Positions 34,536 through 46,870 are shown, counted from the first letter of the stretch. The stretch: DNA of 64,000 nt from Aquila chrysaetos chrysaetos (GCF_900496995.4 NC_044018.1:7898501-7962500), one strand, 5' to 3'. Notes: a model not told the origin generated them from the letters alone. Translations and numbers: made by a program.

Positions 34536-37500
34536 ATGTTGGCAGCCTACTTTGATTGCCCAGGAGGCCCAGAAAATCTCTATGTGAAAGAAGTGATGAA
34601 ACCACACCCAGGAGAAGGAGAAGTTCTTGTGAAGGTCTCTGCCAGTGCTCTGAATAGGGCTGATTTACTCCAGGTATGTCTATGTTAAGCAGATTTATGC
34701 ACCTGAAAACTATACCAAATTTTCAAGCCCCTACCTGAAGTCTTGACAAATCTGAAGAGTTAAGAGGTTGGGCCTGGTCAGCATTTGGGTGGGGGACTTC
34801 AAAGGGAATGTTCATAGGGCTGAAAGAAGAGATGTCTGTTGATTCAGCAGATAAATGTTTTTGTCTGGGTCACTGCAATGCTGGGGTGGCATGGAAAGGT
34901 AGCTGCCTTTCAAGAAAAGATGTAAAACCAAAGCTCTGGTCTTTCTAGATGCTTAGACCATTCTCTGGGCATTTGAGATGAACATGAAACGTTCCACTGG
35001 CCCAATTACAGCGTGGGAAAATCACATTCAAATTGTTAAGTCTGAGCTGCTTTAATCTGAGCTGCAAGCCATGCTTTGCAACTGGAGACCGTAATACCTC
35101 CCCAGCATGGATTGGCCTGGACAAAGGGGACTCGCAACAAATTGAATTTGCACACAGAGCTTTAAGAATAAAACTTACTTAGGAAACAAGAGGTATTGCC
35201 AGAGGATAGAATATCCTCAAATTACTGGAACATTTACACAGTGCAAAATTAGGATTAAATAAATAGGAATTTAGGTTGGAGGCATGTGAACAAAATATCA
35301 CAGATCATTACACTCATTGATGTGTGGCTTTTCCTTCCTTGCCCTCTCTCTTCTTTTATTTTAGAGGAGAGGGAAGTACCCTCCCCCCAAAGGAGCAAGT
35401 GATATTTTAGGCTTAGAAGCAGCTGGGAGTGTGGCTGGGCTCGGACCTGGCTGCAAGGGCCGGTGGAAGATTGGCGATGCAGTGATGGCTCTGCTCTCCG
35501 GAGGTGGCCAAGCAGAATACGTTACAGTACCCGAAGGCTACTTGATGCCAATTCCCAATGATATGACTTTTATTCAGGCTGCAGCCATTCCCGAAGCCTG
35601 GTTAACAGCCTTTCAGCTGCTGCATTTTGTAGGTGAGAGGCATATTTGCAACTCTATCCCACCGAAACAGCCTGTTTTCCTTTCTGTTATGAAACCTCTT
35701 TCTTGTCTCCATCTGAATGCTGTTTGCCTTTGAAGAACCTTTTCTCTGTCACCTCATTCACATGGGTCAGAATCCAGTGCGCCAGACCCAAAACCTGGAA
35801 TCTTGACCACATCTCCCCAGTCACAACTTACTCTGCTGATTGCATATTTACAAGGAAGGATATGGAAAGATGGTCAATTTTTCTTTTTGTCTACATTTCT
35901 CAGCTTGAATGGCAATTTCGATTAAGCCTAAACCCTGGAATAACTTACATGTTCTCCAAATAACTGAAAACACATCTTACTTCTAAAGATTTGACTTGCT
36001 GCAAGCATGACCATATCATGAACTTTCCCACTAATTGCCTGTGGATCTACAGTAGACAATATCTTCTTGTACCTTGTTTCACGGAGACATTAATTGTTGG
36101 TAAAATCTCCTCTGAGCTGATTTAAAACAGACATAAGTTCACACCCTGTTTTGAAAACGTGCTATAGAGGCACTAACAGTAGCACTTGCCAGGGTTTTCC
36201 TCATTGACAAATAGCCGCCTTCTACCCTCTTCAGCAGTAGCATCTAAAAGCTCCACTAAAGAACAGGAGTTACAAACAAGCAACTTTCCTCACTACCTGA
36301 AATGCAGACTCACTTCAAGGAGTGTTGCTTCCTGGGGGTCTGTGGTCAATTAGGACCACGTCTCCAGGACTACTCAGTGCCTCACTTCCAGTAGCAATCA
36401 GTGGAACACAAACAAATGCGTTAGGGCAACCGGTAGATGGTAAAATGATAGGTAGCACTGGTCTTTAAAGTTACCCAGTGCTTCTTATGTTTCTCCATTG
36501 TTGAGTGCCTGATTTCTCAGTATTAACATCCTCCGAGTGTGTTTCCTGTTGGCGGCAGGGGATGGTCCTGGTATGAAAAGGCTGACTGCACTCACCTAAA
36601 CAGCTTGGTCACAGATGCCCAGAACTGGACAGGGCCAAGCTAAAGTCATTCCACTGAACTGGTGAAATAGAGCTCCTGTCAGTACACTGTGAGCTGCATT
36701 AGTGCTGAATTTGTTTCTTTTATGAAAGATATGAAGATGTAAACAAAGCCCACTCAAGGGCATCTCCTTCAGCTTCCTCTTCAGTATTTTACACCCTGAT
36801 CATGTTTTAATCCAAAGGTGATGCCAAAAGGGTAACCATTTCACTTATGCCCTCCTTCAGGTAAAGTACAGAAGGGCGAAAGAGTGCTGATCCACGCTGG
36901 AGCTAGTGGAGTTGGTATGGCAGCCATTCAGCTGGTGAGACTGGCAAAAGCTATTCCCATAGTGACAGCAGGAACTCAAGAGAAACTGAAAGCAACAACA
37001 AACGCAGGAGCAGCTGTGGGGTTCAACTACAAGAATGAAGATTTTAGTGAAAAGGTCTTGGCATTCACCCAAGGTAAGAACTTCTATATGAAAGACGCTG
37101 TTACAGTTGAGGAGGAGTGTGTACCTCCTAACGTGTATGCACATACACTCAGTTTCAACTGTCACCTTAGTCGGTGAAGGAGCAGACAGTCCTGACCCTG
37201 TTAGCCAGCCTAGCATCCTGTTCAGCCCAAGAATGTATCTTTCCTTAGTTTGACTGCGCTCTCTTTTCTGCGTGGACTCTCGTTGGTTTCGTGTTCATTT
37301 GGGGCATAAGTATTGTGCCTGTGTTATTGTTGCCTCCACAAGGAACTGTGGGACCAAATCCTTGCACTTGTCTTTGTAAGTGTTTGAATATGGGAACAAA
37401 ACTTAGTTCTCTTACTGTTAGAAAAATTTAGTTTTTCTAAGCATTTGGGATGGTTTATGACAGAATCTGCATCTGGATATCTATAATGATTCTTTTTTTG

Positions 37501-38852
37501 TGCCTGATTCTAGAATTCCTTAGAAATCATTGTGCCAATTCCTAATTTTGGTAGAAAGATGTAAATAACTGCAGGATTGGCTCTGTACCTACAAAGAACA
37601 AGGTTTTAGTTTTTCCTGAAATTATCCTACCTTTAATGCAGCTCAACTACATTGCTGAAATCTTTTCTGTTTCTACTTGAGGTTCTGGAGTAGATCTTAT
37701 TTTAGACTGTGTTGGTGGCTCATACTGGGAGAAGAATCTCAACTGTCTGAGTACTGATGGCCGGTGGATTATTTATGGACTACTGAGTGGAGGTGAAGTA
37801 CATGGAGATTTGCTTGCAAGGCTGCTTTCCAAAAGAGCGAGCATCCATACAAGCCTATTACGATCACGAGACAAGGAGGCAAGTAATGGCTATGAACAGT
37901 GTATACAGTTTGATCTTAAAATCAATGATAGTTTGAGAGCTTTCTTTGGATACCAGTGTTAAACCAGAATCTAACACATCATTACCAAAAAAGCACCACC
38001 TTGAACTGTTACTACATACTCTGGAAAACACTGCAAAATTAAGTTACAATTTCCCTTTTTTTATCAAATGCCTCCCTTTTAGAACTACTGAATCAGAGGA
38101 ATGATACCCAGGACTTCTTAACGTACTTAACGAGTGCCATAATTTAAAGATTTGGCCTAAGAAGGAACAAAACTCAAGTGATCAGGCAGCCTGATCGAGG
38201 CGGGGCGGGGTGGGGGTGGGGGAGAAAAACTTCTATTAGATCATTTTTCAAGGTAGAGACCAAGGCCATTTGAATGCCCAGAAATTACCAGGAAAAATCA
38301 CTTTATGTGGAAAGTTCTCAAGATATTACAGTAAAAAACAGCAGTGCAGAGCCCTAGGATACATTCCATCCATGGTCTAATATATAACATTCTCAAGAGC
38401 TTTCATCAGTTTGAGTTTAGATGGTTCTGCACTGAGCTTGTACCACTTGTTTTGGAGAATTTAATTCAATTAAAATATAATAAATCTACAAGTTTTCTTC
38501 TTGTTTGTAATTTACACCTGTCAGATGTTTGCATGTCCATCTCGCTATAAAAATATCAGGAAGCGTCTCCTTGAGAACTGTGCACGTTTTGGATGCAGTG
38601 CTTAGAGGTACCTCTGTGAATGAAATGATTGGAAATGATCGTCAAAATGCTTTTTTTCTTCAGTATAAGGAACGCCTGGTGAAAGCCTTCACAGAACACG
38701 CACTACCGTATTTTTCTGGAGGAACCTCCGCTCGTCTCCAACCACTTCTCGACAGCGTTTACCCTCTGGAGGAGATTGCAGAGGCGCACAGGATCATGGA
38801 AGAAAACAAGAATATTGGCAAAATTGTCATCGAAATGCCTGCTTCATCTTAA
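34536..38852 (+). CDS. TP53I3: TP53I3 (PIG3) quinone oxidoreductase, complete
   Basis: Five coding segments: 34536-34673, 35365-35632, 36861-37073, 37682-37878 and 38664-38852 (TAA). They make 1005 bases, 334 residues (human protein: 332). It is an NADPH-dependent quinone reductase of the zinc-lacking MDR family. The N-terminal catalytic part has [33 protein letters not shown] and [17 protein letters not shown]. The nucleotide-binding motif [14 protein letters not shown] lies at residues 147-160. The end holds [20 protein letters not shown]. It has no zinc-binding cysteine cluster, as expected. In human, p53 induces it and it links to oxidative stress and DNA-damage signalling. The fourth intron has a GC donor (gacaaggag|gcaagtaa); the alternative GT three bases later breaks the frame. 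The stop is 765 bases from the SF3B6 start. Confidence 0.97.
35633..38663 (+). other. TP53I3: TP53I3 introns 2-4
   Basis: Introns 35633-36860, 37074-37681 and 37879-38663 are non-coding. The last holds a G-quadruplex motif at 38202-38222. The ATG-containing frame at 38529 reads through intron into the final exon and is not a separate gene. Confidence 0.85.
38202..38222 (+). other. G-quadruplex motif in TP53I3 intron 4
   Basis: Four runs of four or five G are separated by single bases (GGGG C GGGG T GGGGG T GGGGG) on the coding strand. Single-base loops favour a stable parallel quadruplex in RNA or DNA. Confidence 0.75.
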
Positions 38853-39007
38853 AGAAAGGCCTACTGCTGTAGTTGTTTGGGGGACAGAATCGTTAGGGCT
38901 GTTTGACAAGCAGAGAATCTGCCCCTTTCTGCTTCCAAATCTGGAATGATTTGCTGTGGGAGGAAGCCAAAAAGGAGGCGTAAAGCAAAGCCTGACAGCA
39001 CACGTTT

Positions 39008-39013
39008 AATAAA
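39008..39013 (+). promoter_or_regulatory. TP53I3: TP53I3 polyadenylation signal
   Basis: AATAAA 156 bases after the stop codon, directly before the SF3B6 CpG island. Confidence 0.7.
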
Positions 39014-39029
39014 AAGGTTCAGGCTGCAG

Positions 39030-39880
39030 CTACGGCATCGTGTCTCGATCGCGTCAACAAAACGCCGGCGAACGCTCCTCCACGTAGGAGGAAACTGCCG
39101 GGCCCGCCCGCCCCGGCGCCGCGCTCTCCCGCTCTCCGCCCTCCCTTCACCGCGCCCGCAGCCCCGCCCGCTTCACCTCACGCCAACCTCCGCGCGCCGG
39201 CCGCGCTCCCCCCCCCGCAGCGCCTGCTCCTGAGGCGCTGAGGCGCCGGCTGCGGCGGGGGGGGGGGGTGCTGCCGCTGCCGGCAGACGCCGCGGGGCGC
39301 CCTCTCCGCCGGGGCTGGGGGACGCGGCGGTTGACCCGGGACCGGCCCCCCCCCCCCGCCGCTTCCGCGTCCCGGGGCCGGGGCGGGCGGGCTGGGCCGG
39401 GGGGGTGGGGGGGGGCGCGGAGCAGTCCCGCAGGTCACGTGCCCCCCCGCCCGTTGGCGGAAGGGCCGCGAGACTGGCGGGCTGCGGTCCCCGGCGCGGT
39501 GCAGGCTGGGATAGCATCCGGGTCCTCCGCTGAGGCGAGCGGCGGGCGGCGGCCGCGGCCCGTTCCCTGCCGGTGTTTCTCTCCCAGGCGGCAGCCCCCT
39601 CTCTCCGGCCGGCGCCATGGCGATGCAAGCGGCCAAGCGAGCCAACGTGAGTGCTCTCCCCTGCTCCCTCCCCTCCCGGGCAGCCTGGAGGGGTGCGAGG
39701 CGAGGAGGAGTCCTGCGGCCCGCCCGGTCTGGGCTCCTTCCGCGTCCCAGGCCGAGGGAGTCCGTCCTCCTCCAGGCAGGGCTCTTGGTTGACAAGAGCG
39801 CGTCGAGTTTGTGGCTGTGGCGGGTTAAAAAAGGACCAGCGAAGCGCGCGGAGTCTGTCAGTGGTGTTAGCCCCAAGATT
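39030..39880 (+). promoter_or_regulatory. SF3B6: CpG-island promoter of SF3B6
   Basis: A GC- and CpG-dense stretch around the SF3B6 start codon. It contains an E-box cacgtg at 39436-39441 in the context ggtcacgtgcc, and G-rich clusters at 39255-39269 and 39374-39418. No TATA box is evident, as usual for housekeeping genes. The long open frames on both strands here are compositional. Confidence 0.85.
39374..39418 (+). other. G-rich cluster with quadruplex potential upstream of SF3B6
   Basis: At least six runs of three or more G within 45 bases (ggggccggggcgggcgggc, then gggccgggggggtggggggg), about 200 bases before the start codon. Confidence 0.65.
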
Positions 39881-42800
39881 TAGCACGCAGGCTGCCGCTT
39901 TTAAGGTTTGAAGTGAGCGCTCTAGGTCTAACACGCCGTATGTTGTTTCTCTATCAGATCCGGCTGCCTCCAGAAGTCAATCGGATCCTCTATATTAGGA
40001 ACCTGCCATATAAAATCACAGCGGAGGAAATGTACGATATTTTTGGGAAGTACGGGCCCATTCGACAAATCAGAGTGTAAGTACTTTAGTTTTCCTTGAA
40101 AAGTTAAGGATTTTATGTGCTTTAGTATATGCGTTATATGTCAGTATTCCTATTGCAGTAGGTAGCAACTGGCTTTCACTGCTGAAAAAGTTAAACGCAC
40201 TTTAGCAGTGTCCCTGTGTGCCAAAGATGGATGTGATGATATTTCTCATATGTGTGAATTCGTTAGAAAATAACAGTGCCGGTAGGTAGGGTGAAGAAGC
40301 TTAAATTTGATGTGAACTGAAGGTAAGTGGGTAAAAATATGACTTACTCTCTTCAGGAAATCTTAAATTTTACCTTAACTGAAGGTAAAAATAAGAAAGG
40401 CAGAAGTTGAATACAACCAGTTTTCATATTTAATGAGTATTAGATACTTAACTAATGGGAAAATCGAGATAATACTATTGCTGCTAGACCTGTCAACCAG
40501 AAACAAATACCAGAAACCAACTCCCTGTGTGTCAGGTACAGCTTGTCCCCGAGCCATGTAGTCCGTGGATGATGGCGCTCTGACTGTAACTGTTTTAAAA
40601 GCACTGAGGTTATACACGTCTGCAGCAAATCTGAGGTTCTTCTCTTAGTTACTTCAAATACTGAAGACCTGAGCTCTGATGTTTCTTGTCCTGAGTACTG
40701 TTCAAATGCTGTGGATTAAACCACAATTTCATCTGGTTAGTACTATGTTCCGGTAAGTTCCCAGTGGAAAGAGTTGGCTGAAGCTGGAATTCAGGAAGAG
40801 CTTTTAAGAACCATAGTAAGGCTGGTTGGAGATTGACACTCATACAAAAGGATTTTTTTTTTTTCCCTTTCTGAAAAATATTTAGGAAGGGGAGGGGGAG
40901 GAAACAACACTTGGTGTTTGATACTTAAAAAGAAAACATTTTAAGTCACATTTCAATAGATGTACAAAAAGAAAGGAAATGCAGTTTATATTTGATATGA
41001 GTCTTTTTGTACTGCTTTTATCTGGATGGTGGCAAAATAACCTGCAGCATCTCTGAGTTCTCGACTAGGTTACTGATTGGATTAGAGCAGAATGTATCCT
41101 TGTCACTTATAGCACTCTCCATTTCCCCATGCTCTGCAACTGGGATGGGTAACTAATCCACAATACATTTCATTGTTTTGACTATGCAGGACATACGTAT
41201 GTAAACAGTTAAACAGACTGAACTTTACTACCCCAAGTAGAAGTGCTCATTCCAGAGCCGTACTGATTAAAAATGATTATTCAGCGTATAGAATAAAGTC
41301 AGTCTTACGTATAGAATTGCTTTCAGTAAACAAACAAGGACAGGGGGGATGTATTGCTGATGCTGTGTTGGAACGTGTAGCTAGTGAGATCCTTCTCGTC
41401 CAGGGAAGGGCAACAAAAGTGACTGGAGAAGTGGCTAAAGGAAAAAGGGACAGCATAAACTTGCTGCTTGGCTAAACAGGTGGAATTCTTCACTAATAAG
41501 CATAAAGGAGAGCTAATATTTAAGGTTTCTGAAAACATGTAGGTTGGAACAGCATGACAGTGGGACATAAAGTATTATGACATATCAGGGGAGCTTTCTA
41601 TTGGAGCGACGTGCTGGCCTATGCGTCCAGCAGGGAACTAACTGCAGGCACCCTCCCTGCTGATCATTCAGAACTACTGATTCGCATTGTTCTCCACAGA
41701 AATCCTAACATTGTCACGAGACAAGGCGTAACGTGGAACTCCCTTTGTAATGACTTTTGTGCTTTGTGCAGTTTTTATCCCATTCTTCTCTTCATTTTTG
41801 TACGCATCCCGGTGTGGATATGTGCGATGTCCTTTGTCTTTGGGAGTTCTCTTCATAGAAGCAAGCACCTTAGAGAGAGTTCTTCTGATTATTAAGTTCG
41901 CTATAATTATCTTTTAGCTGAGATCTTTTGGATTTGTAAACTCTGCCATCTCTCCGGGCTAGTTAGCATTATGTGCCCAGACGTGTCTCCTGTCCCTTCG
42001 GCAAAGGAAATGGAATTGATGGTCTGATAGGTGATGGCTGTGTGCCTGAAGTGGCCTTGCACTAGGGGGGCTGTTTTGACTGTTCTAAATTGACTTTGTG
42101 AGGTGCCAAGAGCTGTATTCCATTCTAGGGAGACATCTGATCCAGACAGCCATTAACTGGCAGCCTGGTCTTGTAATATTAAATAAAACAAGCTAATCGC
42201 TGTAATAAAAACTTGGAAGTATTTCCAGAAATATGACAACCATTGACAGCAACAGCCTCTGATAGTTGTGGTGGCGAGGCGAGTTTCCCTTAAGGAGCAC
42301 AATGCAGCACATGCCTCTGTCATGTTTTCCTGTTGTCTCTGACTCTGAACTGTACGTGGAGGTGGGCGTGGAAAGCAGGGAGGTATTTTAATATCTACAA
42401 AAAAATAACAAGAAATTGGTTTTTAATGAAGTTGCATTAGTTAATCTAATCTCAGCCACTGCTAAAGATGTAACAGAACTATTTCCTGTTCATTTTGTTT
42501 AACATCAAAACTGATATTGCTCTGCAGTGGAAACACTCCTGAAACTAGAGGAACAGCCTACGTGGTCTATGAAGACATCTTTGATGCCAAAAACGCTTGT
42601 GATCACCTGTCGGGATTCAACGTGTGCAACAGATACCTTGTTGTTTTGTACTATAATGCAAACCGGGTATGTACGCTTGGGGGTTTTTTTAAGTTACCTG
42701 TGAACGTAGCTAGCACAAAAGAAAATTCAGTTTGAAAAGACAGTTTCTTGGATATTTTTAAGAAATAAATCCAAACTGGTAGAGGGAATGGATCAGGTCA

Positions 42801-43272
42801 ATTGTCAGGATTTCATCTGTACTTGGCGATTTGTGTGCAAGAAAAGGGCCTCTGGACCAAGGGTGTGAAAAACATGTTTCTGGTGAGTGTATTTTGGAGA
42901 GGAGGAAGCAGGGGCCTTGAAACTGCACAGTTGCAACAAGATGTGAGATCTCGTTTACAGGTGAAATGTCTCTAGTTCTTGATGTTCTGCCTGTTACTGA
43001 CAGCACCCAGGGTACTGTGGCATTCTCCGAGGTCGAGAATTAAGCAGCACTGTTTGTGTGTGATGTTGGTGTAGTTTGCAGTGATGTTGGTTGTGGTTAC
43101 TGGGAAATAACATGTCACCAGATGAGATTTTTTTTTTTTTTTTTTTTTTTCCTTCTCACATCTTCTACTTTCCTAATTACAGGCATTCCAAAAGATGGAC
43201 ACAAAGAAGAAAGAGGAACAGCTTAAGCTTCTCAAGGAAAAATACGGAATTAATACAGACCCACCAAAATAA
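39617..43272 (+). CDS. SF3B6: SF3B6 (SF3b14/p14), complete
   Basis: Four exons: 39617-39646, 39958-40076, 42528-42666 and 43183-43272 (TAA). They make 378 bases, 125 residues, the exact family length. It is the SF3b subunit of U2 snRNP that contacts the branch-point adenosine and binds SF3B1. A single RRM carries RNP2 (ILYIRNL, residues 20-26) and RNP1 (RGTAYVVYE). Tyr22, the residue that crosslinks to the branch adenosine in the human protein, is present. Human-type landmarks include [21 protein letters not shown] and the C-terminal [12 protein letters not shown]. The start is in a strong Kozak context (gcgccatgg). The acceptor of the last exon is preceded by a (T)23 run. The signal AATAAA lies at 43439-43444. 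Confidence 0.98.
40077..42527 (+). other. SF3B6: SF3B6 intron 2
   Basis: Non-coding, 2.45 kb. The 94-codon plus frame at 41611 has no recognisable similarity. No repeats recognised. Confidence 0.8.
43128..43150 (+). repeat. Homopolymer (T)23 at SF3B6 3' splice site
   Basis: A run of 23 T ends 32 bases before the last SF3B6 exon and forms part of its polypyrimidine region. Confidence 0.9.
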
Positions 43273-43438
43273 ACTGATCTTTTTGGAAAACTGTTCTCAA
43301 GCTCTGCCGTCAAGTTCAACTGTTTTCAAGCTCTGCCGCTGAGTTCTTGAACTAAATATAGAATTCTCAATGAGTATAACTTTTTTTTTAAATTTGATAA
43401 GCTGTCATTTGAATCTTCAGATGTTCACATTAGGATTA

Positions 43439-43444
43439 AATAAA
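43439..43444 (+). promoter_or_regulatory. SF3B6: SF3B6 polyadenylation signal
   Basis: AATAAA 167 bases after the stop codon. No earlier AATAAA is seen. Confidence 0.7.
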
Positions 43445-45731
43445 TGTAGAACACCGGAAGATCTGCTTTAAGATTAAACCCCCCTAAATGGACATGGCTC
43501 CTCTGTGTTGCCTGGGTGACCTGACAAATGCTGCATAACCACAGCCCTGTTTCTAGCAGGACCTTTCGAGCTGGGACGGAGCAGGTTGAGCGTTTCACGC
43601 CTCCCAAAGTTCTGCCCAGACTCCAGGGCAGATTTTAAGCCTGGCAGCCAGTGACGCCAAAAAGCTCAAGGGGCTCTGTGTGAGCTGCTTGTGCGGAGGT
43701 AAACTTCACTTGCCACTTCCTGAAAATGGAGTATTGCAACTAGTCTCCCTGCCACAGGGATTTTTGTGCTTTTTAAAAAAAGAAATAAGTATGGCTTAAT
43801 ACTTCATCACACCTGTGTATTGTACACAAATTATTGCGCCTTTCTCCTGCCAGGAATGTTTGAAGGAGCCTAACTCCATTACGTGATCCTTAGGCTGCTT
43901 CTTACTAGAAACAAAGCAAGCCCAAATCCATGCTGGTAACAAAGTTTCTTTTACAAACTATAGAAAATGAATGGCCTTTTAAAAGAATCCAACTGCTTAG
44001 GTGACTTCAGTCAAAATATCTTGTTCCCAGTAACTGAGACAAAACTGTTGAGCTGCAGTAAAACAATCTTGCTCTAATAGTGCATTGCTGCAGGGCTGAC
44101 TTAATGGTATATGAGATCTTGATTACGTGTACCAGGTTTGCGCTGAGGTTAGTAGGAGCGACAGGAATACAATTCACGCCTTTTAAGTAGAGAACACCCG
44201 ACCAAAACAAGACAGTAGATGATGGTGGTAATTTTAGATACCTGTAGCGCGATTGTTTTCTACTTGGTGTGTTTGGACTGTAATATATTTCATGTACATA
44301 AATTTTAGATGTAGTATCTGGTGGAGGAAAAACATTTAAGTTTTTTGGCTCTTTTTTTCAGTACTCACATCCTATGAACAAAAATCAGTGTGATACAGAG
44401 TATGCATAACCAGTATGTTTTCGAGGTGGAAAAGAATAACCTCTGCCTCTGTTCTGAACCAGCTGGAAGTTGCGTGAATGTTGGTAGTATCTTGCCTGGG
44501 GAGGATTTATTTGCTTGGATGTGATGTTTAACTCCCTGACCAGACGGCTTGCAGCCCGTGCAGAACGTGGGCCGATAACAAACGTACTTTGCCAGAGGAT
44601 TTGTAATTTAAGTCAGGTTTTTTCAGTGCATTATACTGTCATAAGGGAATGTTTCCATTTTCTTACTGTTAGATTTTTGTTGAAATCTGTCACTTCAAAG
44701 AACCATGCTGGTTTTGTGTCCATGTAGTAAAAAAAATAAATGTGTGTCTACATAGTTTTGCTTTTTTTCACCCAGGCTTGCATTATGCTTGCTACTTCTG
44801 CATGTAACCTTTCCTTTTAGAAAGGAAGTCATTTGTCACCTGCATGTTTGCGATACAGGTAAGAATTCGCAGAGCATCTGTCCCCGTACGTACGTGAATG
44901 TTCACGCGTGTTCAGCACCTGAGTGACGGGGGAGGATGCCCGGCTGCGGGTACCAAGGCCCAGCTCTCAAAGGGAGGAGGTCCCTTGCAGTTGCCATCTG
45001 CTGTGGACCTCGTTCCTCAGCTGGGAGGAGCGGGCAGGCTGGCGGTGACGCTCCTGGCCGGCTGTTTCACCCCTGAGCAGCAGGGAGGAGGCAGCTGAAA
45101 GGGCTCGGGTGTGATTTCAGCGTTGGGTGGGTGCTCGAAATCCCATCCTGTGCCTGACTGGGGAGCGTCCTGCTGGGACGGGTCTCCCTTCCCTTCTGTT
45201 GCAGACGGGCACGTGGGACGCGAGCAAGAGCTGCGTTTAGTGTGGGCGGTAAAAAGCCTTGTCCTTACGCTGCGGCTCTTCCGTACCCGTGTCTTTCCCG
45301 TAAAATTGATGCCGCTTTTTGCAGCGAGAAGCCGTGCAGGGCCCAGTGAGCCGTCCCTGAGGTCGGGAACAGGCCATGGGAGACTCAGAGCTCGTTAGCA
45401 GCTGGGGCCGGAAGGACAAAGCGCTGCTGTGATGTCATTGCCAGCTTTCCCAGTTGCCCAGCCCTGCACCGCTTCTCCTGTCGGGTGCAGCTGTGACGCA
45501 GGTACGTTAGGCGCAAAGCCAGCTGTGACCTGCTGTCCTTGTTCTTAGGTGAGCAGTTAGTTACTGCTCCTGCCCCAGGTCGGTTTTCAGGTCTTGCCCA
45601 TCGGGTTAATACAAACCCAAGTTTCTCAGGCAAAAACCAGCTTGCCTTAAAAATGTTTAAACAAATGAAATCCTATTGGAGGGCTTGCTTCTATGTGAAC
45701 ATCCATGCCTTTTTAAAGGTTACAAACTGCT

Positions 45732-45761
45732 CCCCCCCCCCCCCATACATACAGGCCTTTT

Positions 45762-45786
<25 letters not shown>
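45732..45786 (+). repeat. (C)13 run followed by (TA)n microsatellite
   Basis: C run at 45732-45744, then about 12 TA units from 45762. A short acacac stretch follows. Confidence 0.9.
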
Positions 45787-45792
<6 letters not shown>

Positions 45793-46129
45793 CACGTATA
45801 TAGACACACACACATACATGTGCCAAACACTAGGGTGACTGGGGCCATTTACACCAGTTGCTGGGCGTTTAGAAGGGCCCTCGCTGTAACAGGAACTGGA
45901 GGTGCTTGTTACCATGCTGGATTTATGCTTTTAATTAATAATAATAAATACTGATAATAAAATACCAGAGTGCTAATAACGGTGCCACATGCTGCCAGCC
46001 TTGTTTAAAATCATATGCAAATACCGCGTTGCTTCTGTCAATAGCAGAGAGCATGGTGCTTGCACTACAGTGTCTGTTTTGATGAGGATTTGATGCTGTT
46101 TGAAAAACATATATAAAAAGCAATTCTTT

Positions 46130-46870
46130 AGGGTAATAAGATTAATAAAAATTCCTTCAATGAATCCTCAAGATCAGCAGCTTTTGATTTCTCTGAGAGC
46201 TCAGCTGCTGCCTTTCATTAAATATTCCATTTCATACTTTTTCTTCTAGTGCCTGTTCAGGGCTTTCAATGTCCCTGCACATGTAAAATGAAATAATAAT
46301 TTGTACCTGCAAGACAGGGGGAATGGAAATCGAATGCCCGGAGGACTGTTTTGATGAGGTCTGCTCAAGATTTTGTTTGAAATGTAATATCAAAGGACAG
46401 GGAAATGAGTTCAGTTATATGAATGGCAGAGGGGGCAGCAAATAAGGCAGATGTTACCAGCCTCGTATTCTGCATCTGCGCTGGTTTTTGTGTGTGCTCA
46501 CTTCCCATTTAATTTTTCAGGAAGTAGGGCATGAAATTAAGCCTGGAAGGTCATTTTTTTCCATCGATGCTGTTTAGAAATTAGTAACAAGAGCATATCT
46601 GATTACACAGGCAATGACAGTAAATTTTTTCCAATCCATTATATAGTGGTAATAATTATATGTACTGTGTTGATCGATGATACAATTAAATAAATTAACG
46701 CATTTGCAGTCAAATAAAGAGCTGAAGATTACATTTCCTTGAAGACTTAATTTCCCTAAGTATCACAAAGCACAATTAGTTTTCCTTTCAGATTTTTTTT
46801 TAATGAAATTGGCATGAAAAATGTAATAATCTCTGCTTCCAACAAAGGTCTCTGCAGAGAAAGGGTGATG
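46130..46870. other. Putative conserved non-coding element
   Basis: AT-rich complex sequence, free of repeats and of long frames, with many homeodomain-type cores (taattt, attaataa, attaaat, caattaaat). It has the texture of long vertebrate conserved elements. Conservation itself cannot be tested from one sequence. Confidence 0.3.

Noticed and set aside
39173-39934. 253- and 232-codon minus-strand frames over the SF3B6 promoter
   Set aside because: They are low-complexity, GC-driven frames across the island and first exon, with no recognisable domain.
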